From Massilia sp. Root133 (GTDB lineage Bacteria; Pseudomonadota; Gammaproteobacteria; Burkholderiales; Burkholderiaceae_D), in assembly GCF_001426525.1 (NCBI RefSeq), contig NZ_LMEW01000034.1, positions 4,697 to 68,696 on the forward strand: 64,000 nucleotides of DNA. Direction: 5' to 3'. Below, in pieces: positions 1-9,800 of the stretch; positions within the stretch are counted from its first letter, which is position 1, and each line of letters begins with the position of its first letter. The position numbers were made by a program, and so were the translations under genes. The notes below the pieces were generated by a model. The model did not search any database and was not told where the DNA came from. It saw nothing but the letters and a program-made list of their open reading frames with translations.

Positions 1-168
1 CTGTTCCTGCAGCCGTTTGCACCCGCCGGTCAACAGATCCTCGTGGCGGCGCCCTCGACCCGCGTCAGCAGCTTGACGAAGATTCCGGAACCGTCGACAG
101 CGGCGCTGATGCTGGTTGCCGTGCTGGCGATGGGCGCGTGGCGTCGGCAAGGAGTGCGCAGGTTCTGA
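1..168 (+). CDS. PEP-CTERM sorting domain protein, C-terminal end (partial)
   Basis: The frame is open from the window edge to a TGA at 166-168 and encodes the last 55 residues of a protein that begins upstream. The end carries a textbook PEP-CTERM exosortase signal: the tripeptide PEP in IPEPSTAAL, a hydrophobic stretch (LMLVAVLAMGAW) and a basic tail (RRQGVRR). In known systems exosortase/archaeosortase-type enzymes process this signal on proteins exported to the cell surface, often in exopolysaccharide-producing Gram-negatives. The function of the mature protein cannot be judged because the rest lies outside the window. A strong terminator follows within 25 bp, so it ends its transcription unit. 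Confidence 0.85.
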   Translation: MFLQPFAPAGQQILVAAPSTRVSSLTKIPEPSTAALMLVAVLAMGAWRRQGVRRF

Positions 169-192
169 TCGGTCCTGAGGACCTGAACGCAG

Positions 193-225
193 CCCGGAAG
201 CCAATGTGCGGCTTCCGGGTTTTTT
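193..225 (+). terminator. Rho-independent terminator of the PEP-CTERM gene
   Basis: A perfect 10-bp stem (CCCGGAAGCC at 193-202 paired with GGCTTCCGGG at 210-219) with a 7-nt loop is followed directly by a run of six T. It lies 25 bp after the stop codon and separates the PEP-CTERM gene from the type VI island. Confidence 0.9.
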
Positions 226-343
226 CTTATGCATGGCTAAGCTATTCGCAACCTAACCACAGGCTTTGCCAATACTCAATTTCGTCGCTGCATTAAGTGC
301 CAGAATGCTCGCTGGTTCCGATAGGTAACTATGGGAGGATGCG

Positions 344-3022
344 ATGCAAGACGATAACGAACTGGGCAACTTCATTCGCGAGAAAAAGTGGCTGAATTCG
401 AGTCATCGTCCCATCCGGCTGAAGCTCTTCCATCGCCAAGCCTATACCGACGATATTCTGCTTCCACAGGTTGTCACAGGATCGGAGTCCGTATGCGGCG
501 GATTTGAATACCAGGTCAATTGCGTTGCTACCTCTGTCACTCTTCCATTGAAAGAGTTCATCGGCTTACCGGCCACACTTGAATTTGTTAATGACCGTAG
601 AGAATTGCGCAAGGTCAGCGGGCTAATCTCGCAAGCCTGTGCAGGCGATTCGGATGGTGCGATCGCGAGCTACCAACTCGTCGTCAGCGACGCGATGGCA
701 TTCATGGACCAGCGCGTCAACACACGTGTCTTCCGGAGAATGAGCTGGCCGCAGATTGCAACGGTCGTGCTAAAGGAATGGACACAACTCAACAGTGCGC
801 TGATCGGCAACTTCGACTTTGAGTTTGCCCCCGGCTTTCGGCTCGACAGGTATTCGGAACGCGAACAGACGATACAGTTCAACGAATCGGATGCTGCATT
901 CGTACGCCGGTTGTTGGCACGTTCCGGCATCGCCTGGTGCTTTCGCCCCGGTCGCAATCGGGCCTGGCGAGAACAAAACCGGGCAACCGAACTCACATCG
1001 GCGCATACCCTTGTGCTTTTCGATGACCAGAGTGACCTGACGCGAAACGCGGCTGGCGTCATCCGCTATCACCGCGACGCCGCGACCGAGGAGCGGGACG
1101 CCGTGACGCGTTGGCGCGCGGTACGCAAGTTCCAAGCGGGCAGCTCGAGCATTTTCAGTTGGGATTATAAGCAGCCGGGGAACGTGCCAAGGATGTTCGC
1201 TGAGGCTCCCACCAAGGCTGACCAAGGGGGCTCGGGAAACGAGTTGGCAAACAGAGTGCAGGAATTCATCGTCGAATCGCCGCATGTCGGCGCGAACGAT
1301 CGAGATCTGCACCGCCTCGGCTTGCTACGCATGCAGCGTAAAGAGCTCGATGCGAAACACTTCGCTGGAGAAGGAAGCGTACGGGATTTCTGCGCAGGCG
1401 AATACTTCACGATAAAAGACCACCCGGAGATCGACCGTCATCCGGAGACCGAGCGCGATTTCGTCATCACCTCGCTCGAAGTCAGGGCTCGAAATAACCT
1501 GCCAAAAAGCCTGGAGGACCGAATACACCGGCTGTTCGTGTGCAATGGCTGGCACGGTGGCTCCGGTTCCCTTATCGCCAGAACCGAAGATGGGGCAGCC
1601 ACCCCTTTTCAGATGCGCTTCGAAGCCGTGAGGCGCTCCGTCCCAATCGTTCCATCATTCGATCCGCGTACTGACCTGCGTGACCCTGGGTTACAGGTTG
1701 CCATCGTGGTCGGAGACGAAAACGACGTCGTGCATTGCGATGAATACGGCCGTGTGAAGATCCGGTTTCCAGCTGCATACCCGAGGGATGGTCAACACGA
1801 CCTCGGTACCAACCCATCGGATGCTGGTGCCGTTTCTGCTTGGGTAAGGGTGGCAACAACTTGGGCTGGCAGTAGCGATTCCCAATGCGGCACCCTGACT
1901 CTGCCCAGAGTCGGAACCGAAGTTCTGGTGGCTTTTCTCGGCGGTGATTCCGATAAACCCATTATCATCAGCCAGCTCTTCAATGGACAGGCCCTGCCGC
2001 CCCCGCTGAGTGCGCGCGCCAACTTGCCTGTGACGCGCTTTCTTTCCGGTATGCGTAGCCAGGAAGTCCACGGGGTACGCGCGAACCAGCTGCGCTTTGA
2101 CGACACGCCACGCGAAATCAGCGCTCAACTCGCAAGCGACGATGGCACTTCGCAGCTGAATCTTGGCTGGCTGACTCATCCAAGGGATAACCGTCGCGAG
2201 CCCCGTGGCGAAGGCGCCGAACTACGGAGTGACAAGGCCGTCGCGATTCGCGGAGGCAAAGGGGTGCTGATCACCTCCGAGAGCAGCGATCGTGCCGATG
2301 GCAATCAGCTGGATAGGGCAAAGCTCATCGGCCTCGCTGACGGGCTACGCGATATCGCCGATCAGCTCGCGAAACTCGCAGAAAACCATGCAAAGGATCC
2401 TGCCAATGGCCCACAGCTGACACAGCTCGTTGACAAGCTTAGAAATTTGGACAGCGGGTCCAATATCGCGGATGCAGGCAGCGGTTCAGGCGGTGCCCCT
2501 ATCGTCGCGATCAGCGGGCCGGCGGGCATCATCATGGCGAGCAACGAGAATCTTGCTCTCGGTGCCGAAAAAAATATCGACCTCATCACGGCCGCTGACA
2601 TGCATTTCGCTACGGGAGGAAGAACTTCCACACACGCGGCCCATGGAGTCAGCATTTTTGCGAACGACGGCGGCATGAAACATATCGCTGCGCGTGGAGA
2701 TATGCGAACCGAAGCGCAGGACGGGAGCATCGAACTGCTTGCAAAGAAAGTGATGGACCTGATCAGCACGACGGACTGGATCAACATCAAAGCGCGGAAA
2801 GGGGTCTGTCTTTATGGCGGCGGCAGTGAACTGCGGATCAGCGCCGACGGCATCATCGGCAAAACGACAGGCAACAGTTACATGTACGCCGCCGATCATC
2901 AGACATTTGCCAAGCAGGCGACACAAGTGCAGTTCCCTGACGAACTGCCGCACCATGACATCTGCATCCCTTGCCTGCTCATGGCGGCGCGCGCGCACAG
3001 TCCGCTGGTGGAGGCGAAATGA
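344..3022 (+). CDS. vgrG: Type VI secretion system tip protein VgrG
   Basis: 892 aa. VgrG trimers form the spike at the tip of the T6SS Hcp tube and carry effectors into target cells. The N-terminal ~400 residues match the gp27-like part, the stretch near 430-560 the gp5-like OB fold (motif TLPRVGTEVLVAFLGGD near 520), and residues ~650-850 the DUF2345 extension with the repeated beta-helix character of long VgrGs (ISGPAGIIMAS near 715). The extension may help dock the cargo encoded downstream. The start is supported by GGGAGG at 333-338. A possible -35 (TTGCCA, 266-271) has only a weak -10. The gene and the next four are clearly less GC-rich than the rest of the window, consistent with horizontal transfer. 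No T6SS core genes are in the window, so this is an orphan vgrG cluster. Confidence 0.95.
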   Translation: MQDDNELGNFIREKKWLNSSHRPIRLKLFHRQAYTDDILLPQVVTGSESVCGGFEYQVNCVATSVTLPLKEFIGLPATLEFVNDRRELRKVSGLISQACAGDSDGAIASYQLVVSDAMAFMDQRVNTRVFRRMSWPQIATVVLKEWTQLNSALIGNFDFEFAPGFRLDRYSEREQTIQFNESDAAFVRRLLARSGIAWCFRPGRNRAWREQNRATELTSAHTLVLFDDQSDLTRNAAGVIRYHRDAATEERDAVTRWRAVRKFQAGSSSIFSWDYKQPGNVPRMFAEAPTKADQGGSGNELANRVQEFIVESPHVGANDRDLHRLGLLRMQRKELDAKHFAGEGSVRDFCAGEYFTIKDHPEIDRHPETERDFVITSLEVRARNNLPKSLEDRIHRLFVCNGWHGGSGSLIARTEDGAATPFQMRFEAVRRSVPIVPSFDPRTDLRDPGLQVAIVVGDENDVVHCDEYGRVKIRFPAAYPRDGQHDLGTNPSDAGAVSAWVRVATTWAGSSDSQCGTLTLPRVGTEVLVAFLGGDSDKPIIISQLFNGQALPPPLSARANLPVTRFLSGMRSQEVHGVRANQLRFDDTPREISAQLASDDGTSQLNLGWLTHPRDNRREPRGEGAELRSDKAVAIRGGKGVLITSESSDRADGNQLDRAKLIGLADGLRDIADQLAKLAENHAKDPANGPQLTQLVDKLRNLDSGSNIADAGSGSGGAPIVAISGPAGIIMASNENLALGAEKNIDLITAADMHFATGGRTSTHAAHGVSIFANDGGMKHIAARGDMRTEAQDGSIELLAKKVMDLISTTDWINIKARKGVCLYGGGSELRISADGIIGKTTGNSYMYAADHQTFAKQATQVQFPDELPHHDICIPCLLMAARAHSPLVEAK

Positions 3023-3846
3023 ATAGTGGACACCAAAACGTATCCTCGTACCTCTTGATCGACAACGGATTGTTGGAGGAAGTGTCGGCAAGCTACACCG
3101 AAGTTGATTCAAGAAATCGTCCGTTATGGCTTGAGCCGATTTATCCCGATTATGCCTTGGCAGTCAGCCCACTCCTCGTTGACCTCGACGCCGCGTATGA
3201 AGCCGGAGACATCGACCTGGTCATGAGCTACGTGAACGCGCGCGCACCCGCGCTGCACGTGTCGATCATCGAAACTGAACTGAACCTTGAACAGATCGCC
3301 CAACATCTGCGCAAATTCATTTTTATCGTCGCTCCTGACGACAAGCAGTTCACGCTCAGGTATGCCGACGGCACGGTTCTCGCCACGCTGGCGGCCGTAC
3401 TGACCACGGCACAATGGGCAACCATGAAGGGTCCGATCTCGCGCTGGGGAGTCCATGACCGATCGGGAACGCTTACTTCACTACCACCCGCCGAGCCGGT
3501 GGCATACGCATCGACGCCGTTTTGCCTGAACCACGATCAACTTGCCGCACTCGACGAGGCCAGTGAGCCCGACCACTGCATCGCCAAAGTAAAAATGATG
3601 CGTCATGTTACGCCCTTGCCCGGAAACACGGCGGAGCAGCATACATGGGCTCTCGCAGCACGCGAGGTATGGCGCGCCGCAGGAAATTCTAATGCATCAA
3701 TTTTGCTTTTTCTGACTGAATCCACCCTTATCAGTCGCGGCACGGTCCTGCGTAGAAATGAGATCCAAAATTTTCTCGCCATGGATGAGGCCAATGCATT
3801 TCGGGAAAATTTACAGGATCTCGTCAAGAAAATGGCGGAATGTTGA
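3019..3846 (+). CDS. DUF4123 domain protein, probable T6SS effector adaptor
   Basis: 275 aa from the ATG that overlaps the vgrG stop as ATGA; GGAGG upstream of 3019 supports it over an upstream in-frame ATG inside vgrG. DUF4123 proteins (Tap/TEC type) are chaperones that load a specific effector on its VgrG. The sequence shows the family's N-terminal pattern (SYLLIDNGLLEEV) and a later CLNHDQLAALDEAS segment. It has no signal peptide or membrane segment, as expected for a cytoplasmic adaptor. Its place between vgrG and the phospholipase gene suggests that it loads the Tle1 protein; that partnership is inferred from context. Confidence 0.85.
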   Translation: MNSGHQNVSSYLLIDNGLLEEVSASYTEVDSRNRPLWLEPIYPDYALAVSPLLVDLDAAYEAGDIDLVMSYVNARAPALHVSIIETELNLEQIAQHLRKFIFIVAPDDKQFTLRYADGTVLATLAAVLTTAQWATMKGPISRWGVHDRSGTLTSLPPAEPVAYASTPFCLNHDQLAALDEASEPDHCIAKVKMMRHVTPLPGNTAEQHTWALAAREVWRAAGNSNASILLFLTESTLISRGTVLRRNEIQNFLAMDEANAFRENLQDLVKKMAEC

Positions 3847-3914
3847 CACTACACCTGGGCAGATTCAAAACCGCGGGGAAATATGGCACGGCAACTTATT
3901 TTCAAGGAATAATC

Positions 3915-4547
3915 ATGAAGATTCCGATCCCAAATTTCATACGTTGGTATCCAGTTACATCCATATTATTGAGCGGAATATTGATCGCTTTTTGTACATT
4001 CACATACAACTATCTCAACATTAACTACTTCAACGTGGAGACCCATATTCCAGTTACGGTATCTGGCGTCCATCACATGGGAAGTGAATACCTGATCAGT
4101 CATTTTTCGGTTAATAAGGAAATCGGTGACAACATCTCCCGAAGTGGATCTAGTGGCATCGTGTGCTGCTTGATGATTCCGAAAAAATGGTCGCCGGGTC
4201 TTACAGCCGATGTCCGATGGGAGGTACTTCACGTCATCTTACAGCCTGATGGCATACAGGTAGCAAGAGAAGAACTCGTCGCTATATACCGTGCTCAGGT
4301 GCCAGTAGAGGCATATTCCGAAGGCGACCGCTTTTGGGTGCATTTCTTTCCTGAAGGCCGCGTGCGAATTGTTGTGAACTCGTTCGCCCCCGAGGCAGAG
4401 CAGCATCCGATTCGTTGGGGAGATCCCGATGCAAGCAAAAAGGCCACAGTAGGCGCAGTAGTCGATACTTTCTACACCGCCGAAGAAATGGCCGATTTAG
4501 AGCGTAGAATCGAACGCGACAAAAAAAAATATGGAGACTGGAGATGA
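3915..4547 (+). CDS. DUF3304 membrane-anchored protein, candidate immunity protein
   Basis: 210 aa from the ATG at 3915, which has AAGGA just upstream; a longer start at 3840 inside the preceding gene lacks this. One N-terminal membrane segment (TSILLSGILIAFCTF, about residues 13-28) is followed by a globular domain that would lie in the periplasm. The domain looks like DUF3304 (VTVSGVHHMGSEYL and GIVCCLMIPKKWSPGL). The C-terminus is charged (ERRIERDKKKYGDWR). Tle1 phospholipases act in the periplasm of the target, and their immunity proteins are usually periplasmic and encoded next to the effector, so an immunity role is plausible. The gene overlaps the tle1 start by ATGA. The function itself is inferred. 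Confidence 0.7.
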   Translation: MKIPIPNFIRWYPVTSILLSGILIAFCTFTYNYLNINYFNVETHIPVTVSGVHHMGSEYLISHFSVNKEIGDNISRSGSSGIVCCLMIPKKWSPGLTADVRWEVLHVILQPDGIQVAREELVAIYRAQVPVEAYSEGDRFWVHFFPEGRVRIVVNSFAPEAEQHPIRWGDPDASKKATVGAVVDTFYTAEEMADLERRIERDKKKYGDWR

Positions 4548-6223
4548 AGCGAGCTGACGTAATTGTAGCACCAACAAAAGATGCTCCCATTTCCGAAATG
4601 AAACGTGTGATATCGGAAAAAGGATACGATTTCAAGAAATGCGAAACCGCGGCGAACATTGGAATATTTTTTGACGGAACAAACAACAATATGGATCGAG
4701 ATAAACCAAAGCTTTCACATACCAACATTGCGCGACTATTCAACGCATACTGTCGCGATGCGACCACTGGCACTTTTTCGCAATATATACCAGGAGTCGG
4801 GACGAGATTCCCCGAAATTGGAGAGGATAACGAAAGCAAATTCAACGCTGGATGCGCATTTGGTTGTGAAGGGCGAGTTGTTTTCGGCTTGCTGTCGGTT
4901 TTTAACGCTTTGCACTACCGTTGCTTTAAAGAAAATATGTTTAGCGAGAAGACAGTTCTTGCACTATGCCGTAACAGTTTATCTGTGAATGACGGCGAAG
5001 ACCGAGAGAAACTCGGCAAACTCGGCATACAAAATGGGCTGTTACAAACAAAGATTGGCAGCAACAATATTCGCCGAGAATTCCTAACGCGGCAAGCAGG
5101 GCTCCTTGAAGCAAAACTTAGAGAAGGCAAGCCCAAAGTGGTCGAATGTTTCGTTGACGTATTTGGATTTTCCAGAGGCGCGGCGGAAGCGCGTGTATTT
5201 TGTAACTGGCTGGATGAGATACTAGTTGGTGGGCGTCTTGCCGGAGTGCCCTTGCGTTTCAGGTTTTTAGGAATTTTTGACACGGTTGCATCCGCAGGAT
5301 TCTGGTCTGGCTTGTCATCGTTGGTGACAAACTCGACCGGTGGCCATGGCGCATGGGCAAGTGCCGAATCACTGCGTGTACTCCCCGCTGTGAAAAATTG
5401 TGTGCATATGATCGCAATGCATGAACTCCGGCGAAATTTCCCACTAGACGAGATCGGCGTCGATGGAAAATTGGCACCTGGATGGGTCCAGCACGCGTAC
5501 CCAGGTGCCCATAGCGATGTTGGAGGTGGTTATCGGCCGGGCGAACTCGGCATCGCGGTAGAAAGCGACACATTAAAGTTGTCCCAGGTGCCGTTGAATC
5601 ACATGTTGGACTGCGCTATCGCGGCCGGTGTCCCTTTGGAAAGACCCAAACCGGATTCTAAAAACTACAACACCTTCGCGATTCACACCGACTTGGCCAA
5701 AGCCTTTGAGGATTTCGTTAAGCAAGCCACACTAGCGCCCCGTCCGATATATGAATGGCTCCAACCATATCTCAACTGGCGGTGGCAAATACGCAACAAT
5801 TTTCACCTGACGAATCAGGTCAAGCGAGCAAGTCCGGCCGAACGAGAAATTTTGATGAAGTTCAACAAGAGCCTCGTCGATGACGCAGCTGCAATGACGC
5901 GATCCGCATCAATGAGCGTGAGCGAGCGAACATTTGCGATCTTCAAAGATGTACTTAGTACGGGCGCAAGAAAAGATCTTGCGACAACGTCCGCATTGGA
6001 GCCCGAAGCCCGCCAGGTGTTCGCGCAGGCCCAGCACGCAAAGCCGACACCATCCTCGTTCGCCGCATTGTTCGACGGCTTCGTACACGATTCGCTGGCT
6101 GGATTTAACCATCCGGCATGCGAAATGACTGGCTACTGGCGTTACCGCCGAATCTTCCTGGGTAGCGACGACCACACCGTGGCCGCCAATCAGGACACCG
6201 ACACGGCACGCAATATCGCGTAA
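4544..6223 (+). CDS. tle1: T6SS phospholipase effector, Tle1 type (DUF2235)
   Basis: 559 aa, coupled by an ATGA overlap to the gene before it. The DUF2235 alpha/beta-hydrolase domain starts with FFDGTNNN (residues 42-49). The nucleophile elbow GFSRG sits at 208-212 (Ser210), followed by FDTVAS with Asp246 and by HSDVGGGY with His323, which together give the Ser-Asp-His set typical of Tle1 lipases. Known Tle1 effectors have phospholipase A activity and are delivered into the periplasm of rival cells by a VgrG. No signal peptide is present, consistent with delivery by T6SS. The C-terminal ~180 residues contain no motif I recognise. Codon use is AT-richer than in the genes beyond 6850. Confidence 0.9.
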   Translation: MKRADVIVAPTKDAPISEMKRVISEKGYDFKKCETAANIGIFFDGTNNNMDRDKPKLSHTNIARLFNAYCRDATTGTFSQYIPGVGTRFPEIGEDNESKFNAGCAFGCEGRVVFGLLSVFNALHYRCFKENMFSEKTVLALCRNSLSVNDGEDREKLGKLGIQNGLLQTKIGSNNIRREFLTRQAGLLEAKLREGKPKVVECFVDVFGFSRGAAEARVFCNWLDEILVGGRLAGVPLRFRFLGIFDTVASAGFWSGLSSLVTNSTGGHGAWASAESLRVLPAVKNCVHMIAMHELRRNFPLDEIGVDGKLAPGWVQHAYPGAHSDVGGGYRPGELGIAVESDTLKLSQVPLNHMLDCAIAAGVPLERPKPDSKNYNTFAIHTDLAKAFEDFVKQATLAPRPIYEWLQPYLNWRWQIRNNFHLTNQVKRASPAEREILMKFNKSLVDDAAAMTRSASMSVSERTFAIFKDVLSTGARKDLATTSALEPEARQVFAQAQHAKPTPSSFAALFDGFVHDSLAGFNHPACEMTGYWRYRRIFLGSDDHTVAANQDTDTARNIA

Positions 6224-6243
6224 CGGATTCAAACGAGGGCAAC

Positions 6244-6501
6244 ATGAAAGACGAGAAAGGACGAGGTGTCATCCGCCTCGGCGACAAGACCACGCACGGC
6301 GGAGAGGTGATTTCGGCGGCGCAGGATTTCACCGTGCTCGGCAAGCGGGTCGCTCTCGAAGGGGACTTTACATATTGCCCTCAATGTAAGGGTAAGTTTT
6401 CCATCCACCCTGGCGCCGACTCGCGCAGGCACGACGACAGACGGGTCGCATACGACCAGGACCTCACAGCCTGCGGCGCAAAGCTGATCTCGTCCTTATG
6501 A
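6244..6501 (+). CDS. PAAR domain protein, T6SS spike tip
   Basis: 85 aa, the usual length of a single-domain PAAR protein. The N-terminus has the typical glycine- and histidine-rich start (VIRLGDKTTHGGEVISA), followed by a cysteine pair (CPQC) and a late HPG and AYDQDLTACG. PAAR proteins sharpen the VgrG tip and bind a metal through conserved His/Cys residues. GAGGG lies upstream of the ATG. It is the last gene of the island, 20 bp after tle1, which completes a minimal cargo set of spike, adaptor, effector, candidate immunity and tip. Confidence 0.9.
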   Translation: MKDEKGRGVIRLGDKTTHGGEVISAAQDFTVLGKRVALEGDFTYCPQCKGKFSIHPGADSRRHDDRRVAYDQDLTACGAKLISSL

Positions 6502-6652
6502 CTCGGCTACGAACCTAGGAATAAGCTGCAATAAATGTTAATTGCTGATCAACCTCTCTTACCAAAAGACCAAGCCACGACCATTCCGTCTACTCCGTTA
6601 TCCCAAGTGAATAAGCAACAAACATATTTACGAATATTTTGCAACCGACCGC

Positions 6653-6681
6653 TTGTGATTTAACAAAATTGCGTTTAAATT
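6653..6681 (+). promoter_or_regulatory. Candidate promoter of the giant-gene operon in the 350-bp gap 6502-6851
   Basis: The gap between the T6SS island and the giant genes holds no convincing gene. It contains an AT-rich stretch with TTGTGA (6653-6658), a 17-bp spacer and TAAATT (6676-6681), each 4 of 6 matches to the sigma-70 boxes. Transcription would start near 6688, leaving a leader of about 160 nt before the ATG at 6852. I see no terminator after the PAAR gene. Confidence 0.35.
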
Positions 6682-6851
6682 ATCCCCAGTCGACTCCGCC
6701 TCAATAACAAGAACACATTCTTCCCGGCCCACTTTCGCGCGGCCGGGGCCAGTGCGCCGTAACTCCAAAACAACCGCCGCCGTTTCGAATCTCATCGTGC
6801 GAGAGGCCGCGTGCCGCCCGTACGGGTCATCGACGTCTGAAGGAGACCGCA

Positions 6852-9800
6852 ATGCCTGCTTTCCCTCTTTCGCTGCTCGACCTCGTCTCGCCCTACCAAC
6901 TGCTCGGCACGACGCTGGGCGACTGGCAGGCGGCGCTGGGTGCCATCTATGTCGACCACTACGAGGCAACCGGCGCGGCCGAAGGCACGACGATCCGCGG
7001 GGTGGCCAGGTTCGCCGTGTCCGCGCGCCCCGTGCTCGACCTGCCGAACGCGCGCCTGACCGTCACCGCCACCGCCGGCGGCCTGCATCCGCAGGACGAT
7101 CCGACCCGGCGCGATCCGTGGATCGACATCCAGGATACGCAGATCGCCTTCGAACTGTTCGTCCCGCGCACGGGCTCCCCGATCATCGCGGCCGCGTCGG
7201 GCGTGCCGGCCACCACGACGGACGTGTTCAACGTGCTCGACACGCTGCCGATCGACATGCCCGTGTCCGACTACCCCGGCGCCCAGTTCTCGCTCGACAT
7301 GCTGCTCACGACGGTCGTGCTGCGCCCGCCGATGCTGAAGGGCGCGAAGCTGCGCGAGTCGGATGGTCTGCTGGAACGCGACCCGGCCAACACGGTCGTG
7401 TCATTCACTCTACCCAAGCTGCGCATGCAGCTGGCGCAGGATGCGGCCGGGGTCCTCGCCTTCAACCTCCTGAGCCTGGGCGCGTCCAGCCTGGACGACG
7501 GCAGCGACCTCGGTACGGCCGAACTGATCACGATGACGCCGCCATACGCGTTCATCGGCGATTCGAACGTGGTGGGCTTCGGGTTCCGCAGCGCCGTACT
7601 GGACCTGTCGAACGGCTACACGCCGCCGGAGGTGCTGGCGCAGTTCGGCTACGACGAGAACTGGACCGGCCTGTACCTCCCCATCGTGCGCCTGTTCGTG
7701 GCGCCGCACGGGATGAACGACATCGCCGTGTCGGCCGGCGCCAGCAATCTGCTGATCGGGCTCGGGAACACGCCCGGCATCACGGGCGACTTCGACGTCG
7801 CCGTCATCAACCAGGGCGCGCCGATCGGCGTGTCGGCGCGCTTCTACGGCCCCGGCAACCAGCCGATCGGCATCACGCGCACGGGAGATACCGCCACCGC
7901 CATGCTGCCGCAACGTACGCGCATGGTGGTCGACGCGTCCGGCCAGCGCCCGCCGTACACCTTCACCGCCGCGCTGGACGGCAGCCCGCTCGCACCCAGC
8001 GCGCCATCGATGCCGAACGTGTTCGACGTCGACCTGGGCGGCGACGGCGCGGGGAGCATCGTCGTCGGTGCGGCCAGCGGGGGCGGCACGCCGGCCCAGC
8101 TGACCATCGCGGCCGGCCCGAAGACCGGCGGCACCAAGCCGGGCACGCCCATCGTCGCGGAGGCGCAGTTCGACACCGACAGCATCACGCGCGACGGCAC
8201 GCCGGTCGGCGCGCCGCCGTTCCGCCTCAAGGCGCGCAACAATTCGAGCATCACGATCACCCTCGATCCGCCGAACCCCGCCACCACGTGGAAGGTGCGC
8301 AAGCCGCCCGCGGCGCCGGCGCAGGACTATCCCGCCGGCGAGGAGTGCACCATCGAACTGGCCGAGAACGAGTCGGCCGACGTGGAGGCGACCACGCCGG
8401 CCGTGGGCGCGGGGCCCGAGACGGTGAGCGCGTATTTCCGCTTCGACCGCCCGACCAACAACCAGCTGCCCGAGCACGACCCGACCACCGGCATCGACTA
8501 CGTGGCGGGCCTGCCCGGCACCGTGGGCCCCACGCCCACCGCAGATGTCACCAGGCCCGCCAATTCCAGCACCGGCCCGGCCGCGACGGACGCGCCGGAA
8601 AGCCCGTTCACGGGCAGCCCCGTGGGCAGCAGCTACGCCGCGCGCCTGGACCGCGTTCCGGCCGGCTCCACCATCGAGATCACGGGCTGGGCCAGCAACG
8701 AGGACGACCCGAACGACGTCGACTACAACTTCCTGCTGTCGCGCCGGCGCGCGGAGGCCTTCGCGCACATCATCCGCGCTGCGGCGCCGGGCAAGAACTT
8801 CCACTTCACCCTCCTCGGCCGCGGCCCGGTGGGCAGTTCCGACCTCGACACGCGCCGCACGAACTGGCGCGCCGACGCCAAGCTGCCGGCCGCGCCGCTG
8901 TCCGGCACCGTCACGAAAGGCACGGTGTCGCGCGGCGCAACCAAGGTCCCGCAGATCCCCGTGACCACGCCCGACCCGGCCCCGACGCAACCGACGCCGC
9001 CCAGCTGGTTCCGCGCGCTGGGCGCCAAGGTGCGCATCGTGCGCGACGAGTTCGTGGCGGTCGAGGTCTTTGGCGAGTTCGACATCAACACGCCGTCCGA
9101 ACAGTTCATCCAGCAGAACGGCGGCGATCCGGGCATGGAGCCCGTCCTGCGCGGCATGGGCAGCAATCCGATGGACGGCGTGATCAAGGCGCGCATCGTC
9201 TTCCAGATCGATAACGCGACCGGCGACTGGAGCGCACTCGCGTACCTGGGCGCGGACCCGGCCGACAAGGACGGCCTCGTGATGACGGGCCAGCTGCCCG
9301 GCCAGCCGCTGCTCGCGGAAGGCAATTTCGGCCGCAACCTGCTCGGCATGACGGCCCTGTTCGCGCCGCTGCTCGACGCCGCCGCCCCCGCCAACCCGGC
9401 GTCCGGCGACATGGTGCCGGCGGTGCTCGCGATCGGCGGCGTGGCGCTGGCGACGGGCCTCGCGCAGGCCGGCTATTTCAACGTGGAGCGCGTCGTGCTG
9501 TGGGGCGGCGAGATCGCCGTGCGCAAGCGCGCCAACGGCACCGAGGTGGCGATCCTGGGCGACATCGAGACCGCCGTGTCGGCGAACGTGGAGATCGGCG
9601 GCATCACCTTGCTGACCATCCCGCGCAAGTCGCCGCTGTCCGTGCGCTACAAGGCGATCGGCATGCGCTTCGGGAACACGCCGGGCGAGCGCGATTTCCA
9701 GTTCCGCCCCGTGTTCGATTCGTCGCGCGGCTATTCGATCGACCTGACCAGCGGCGGCGGCATCACAGTGCCCGATCCGCTCGGCCAGTTCATCAAGATC

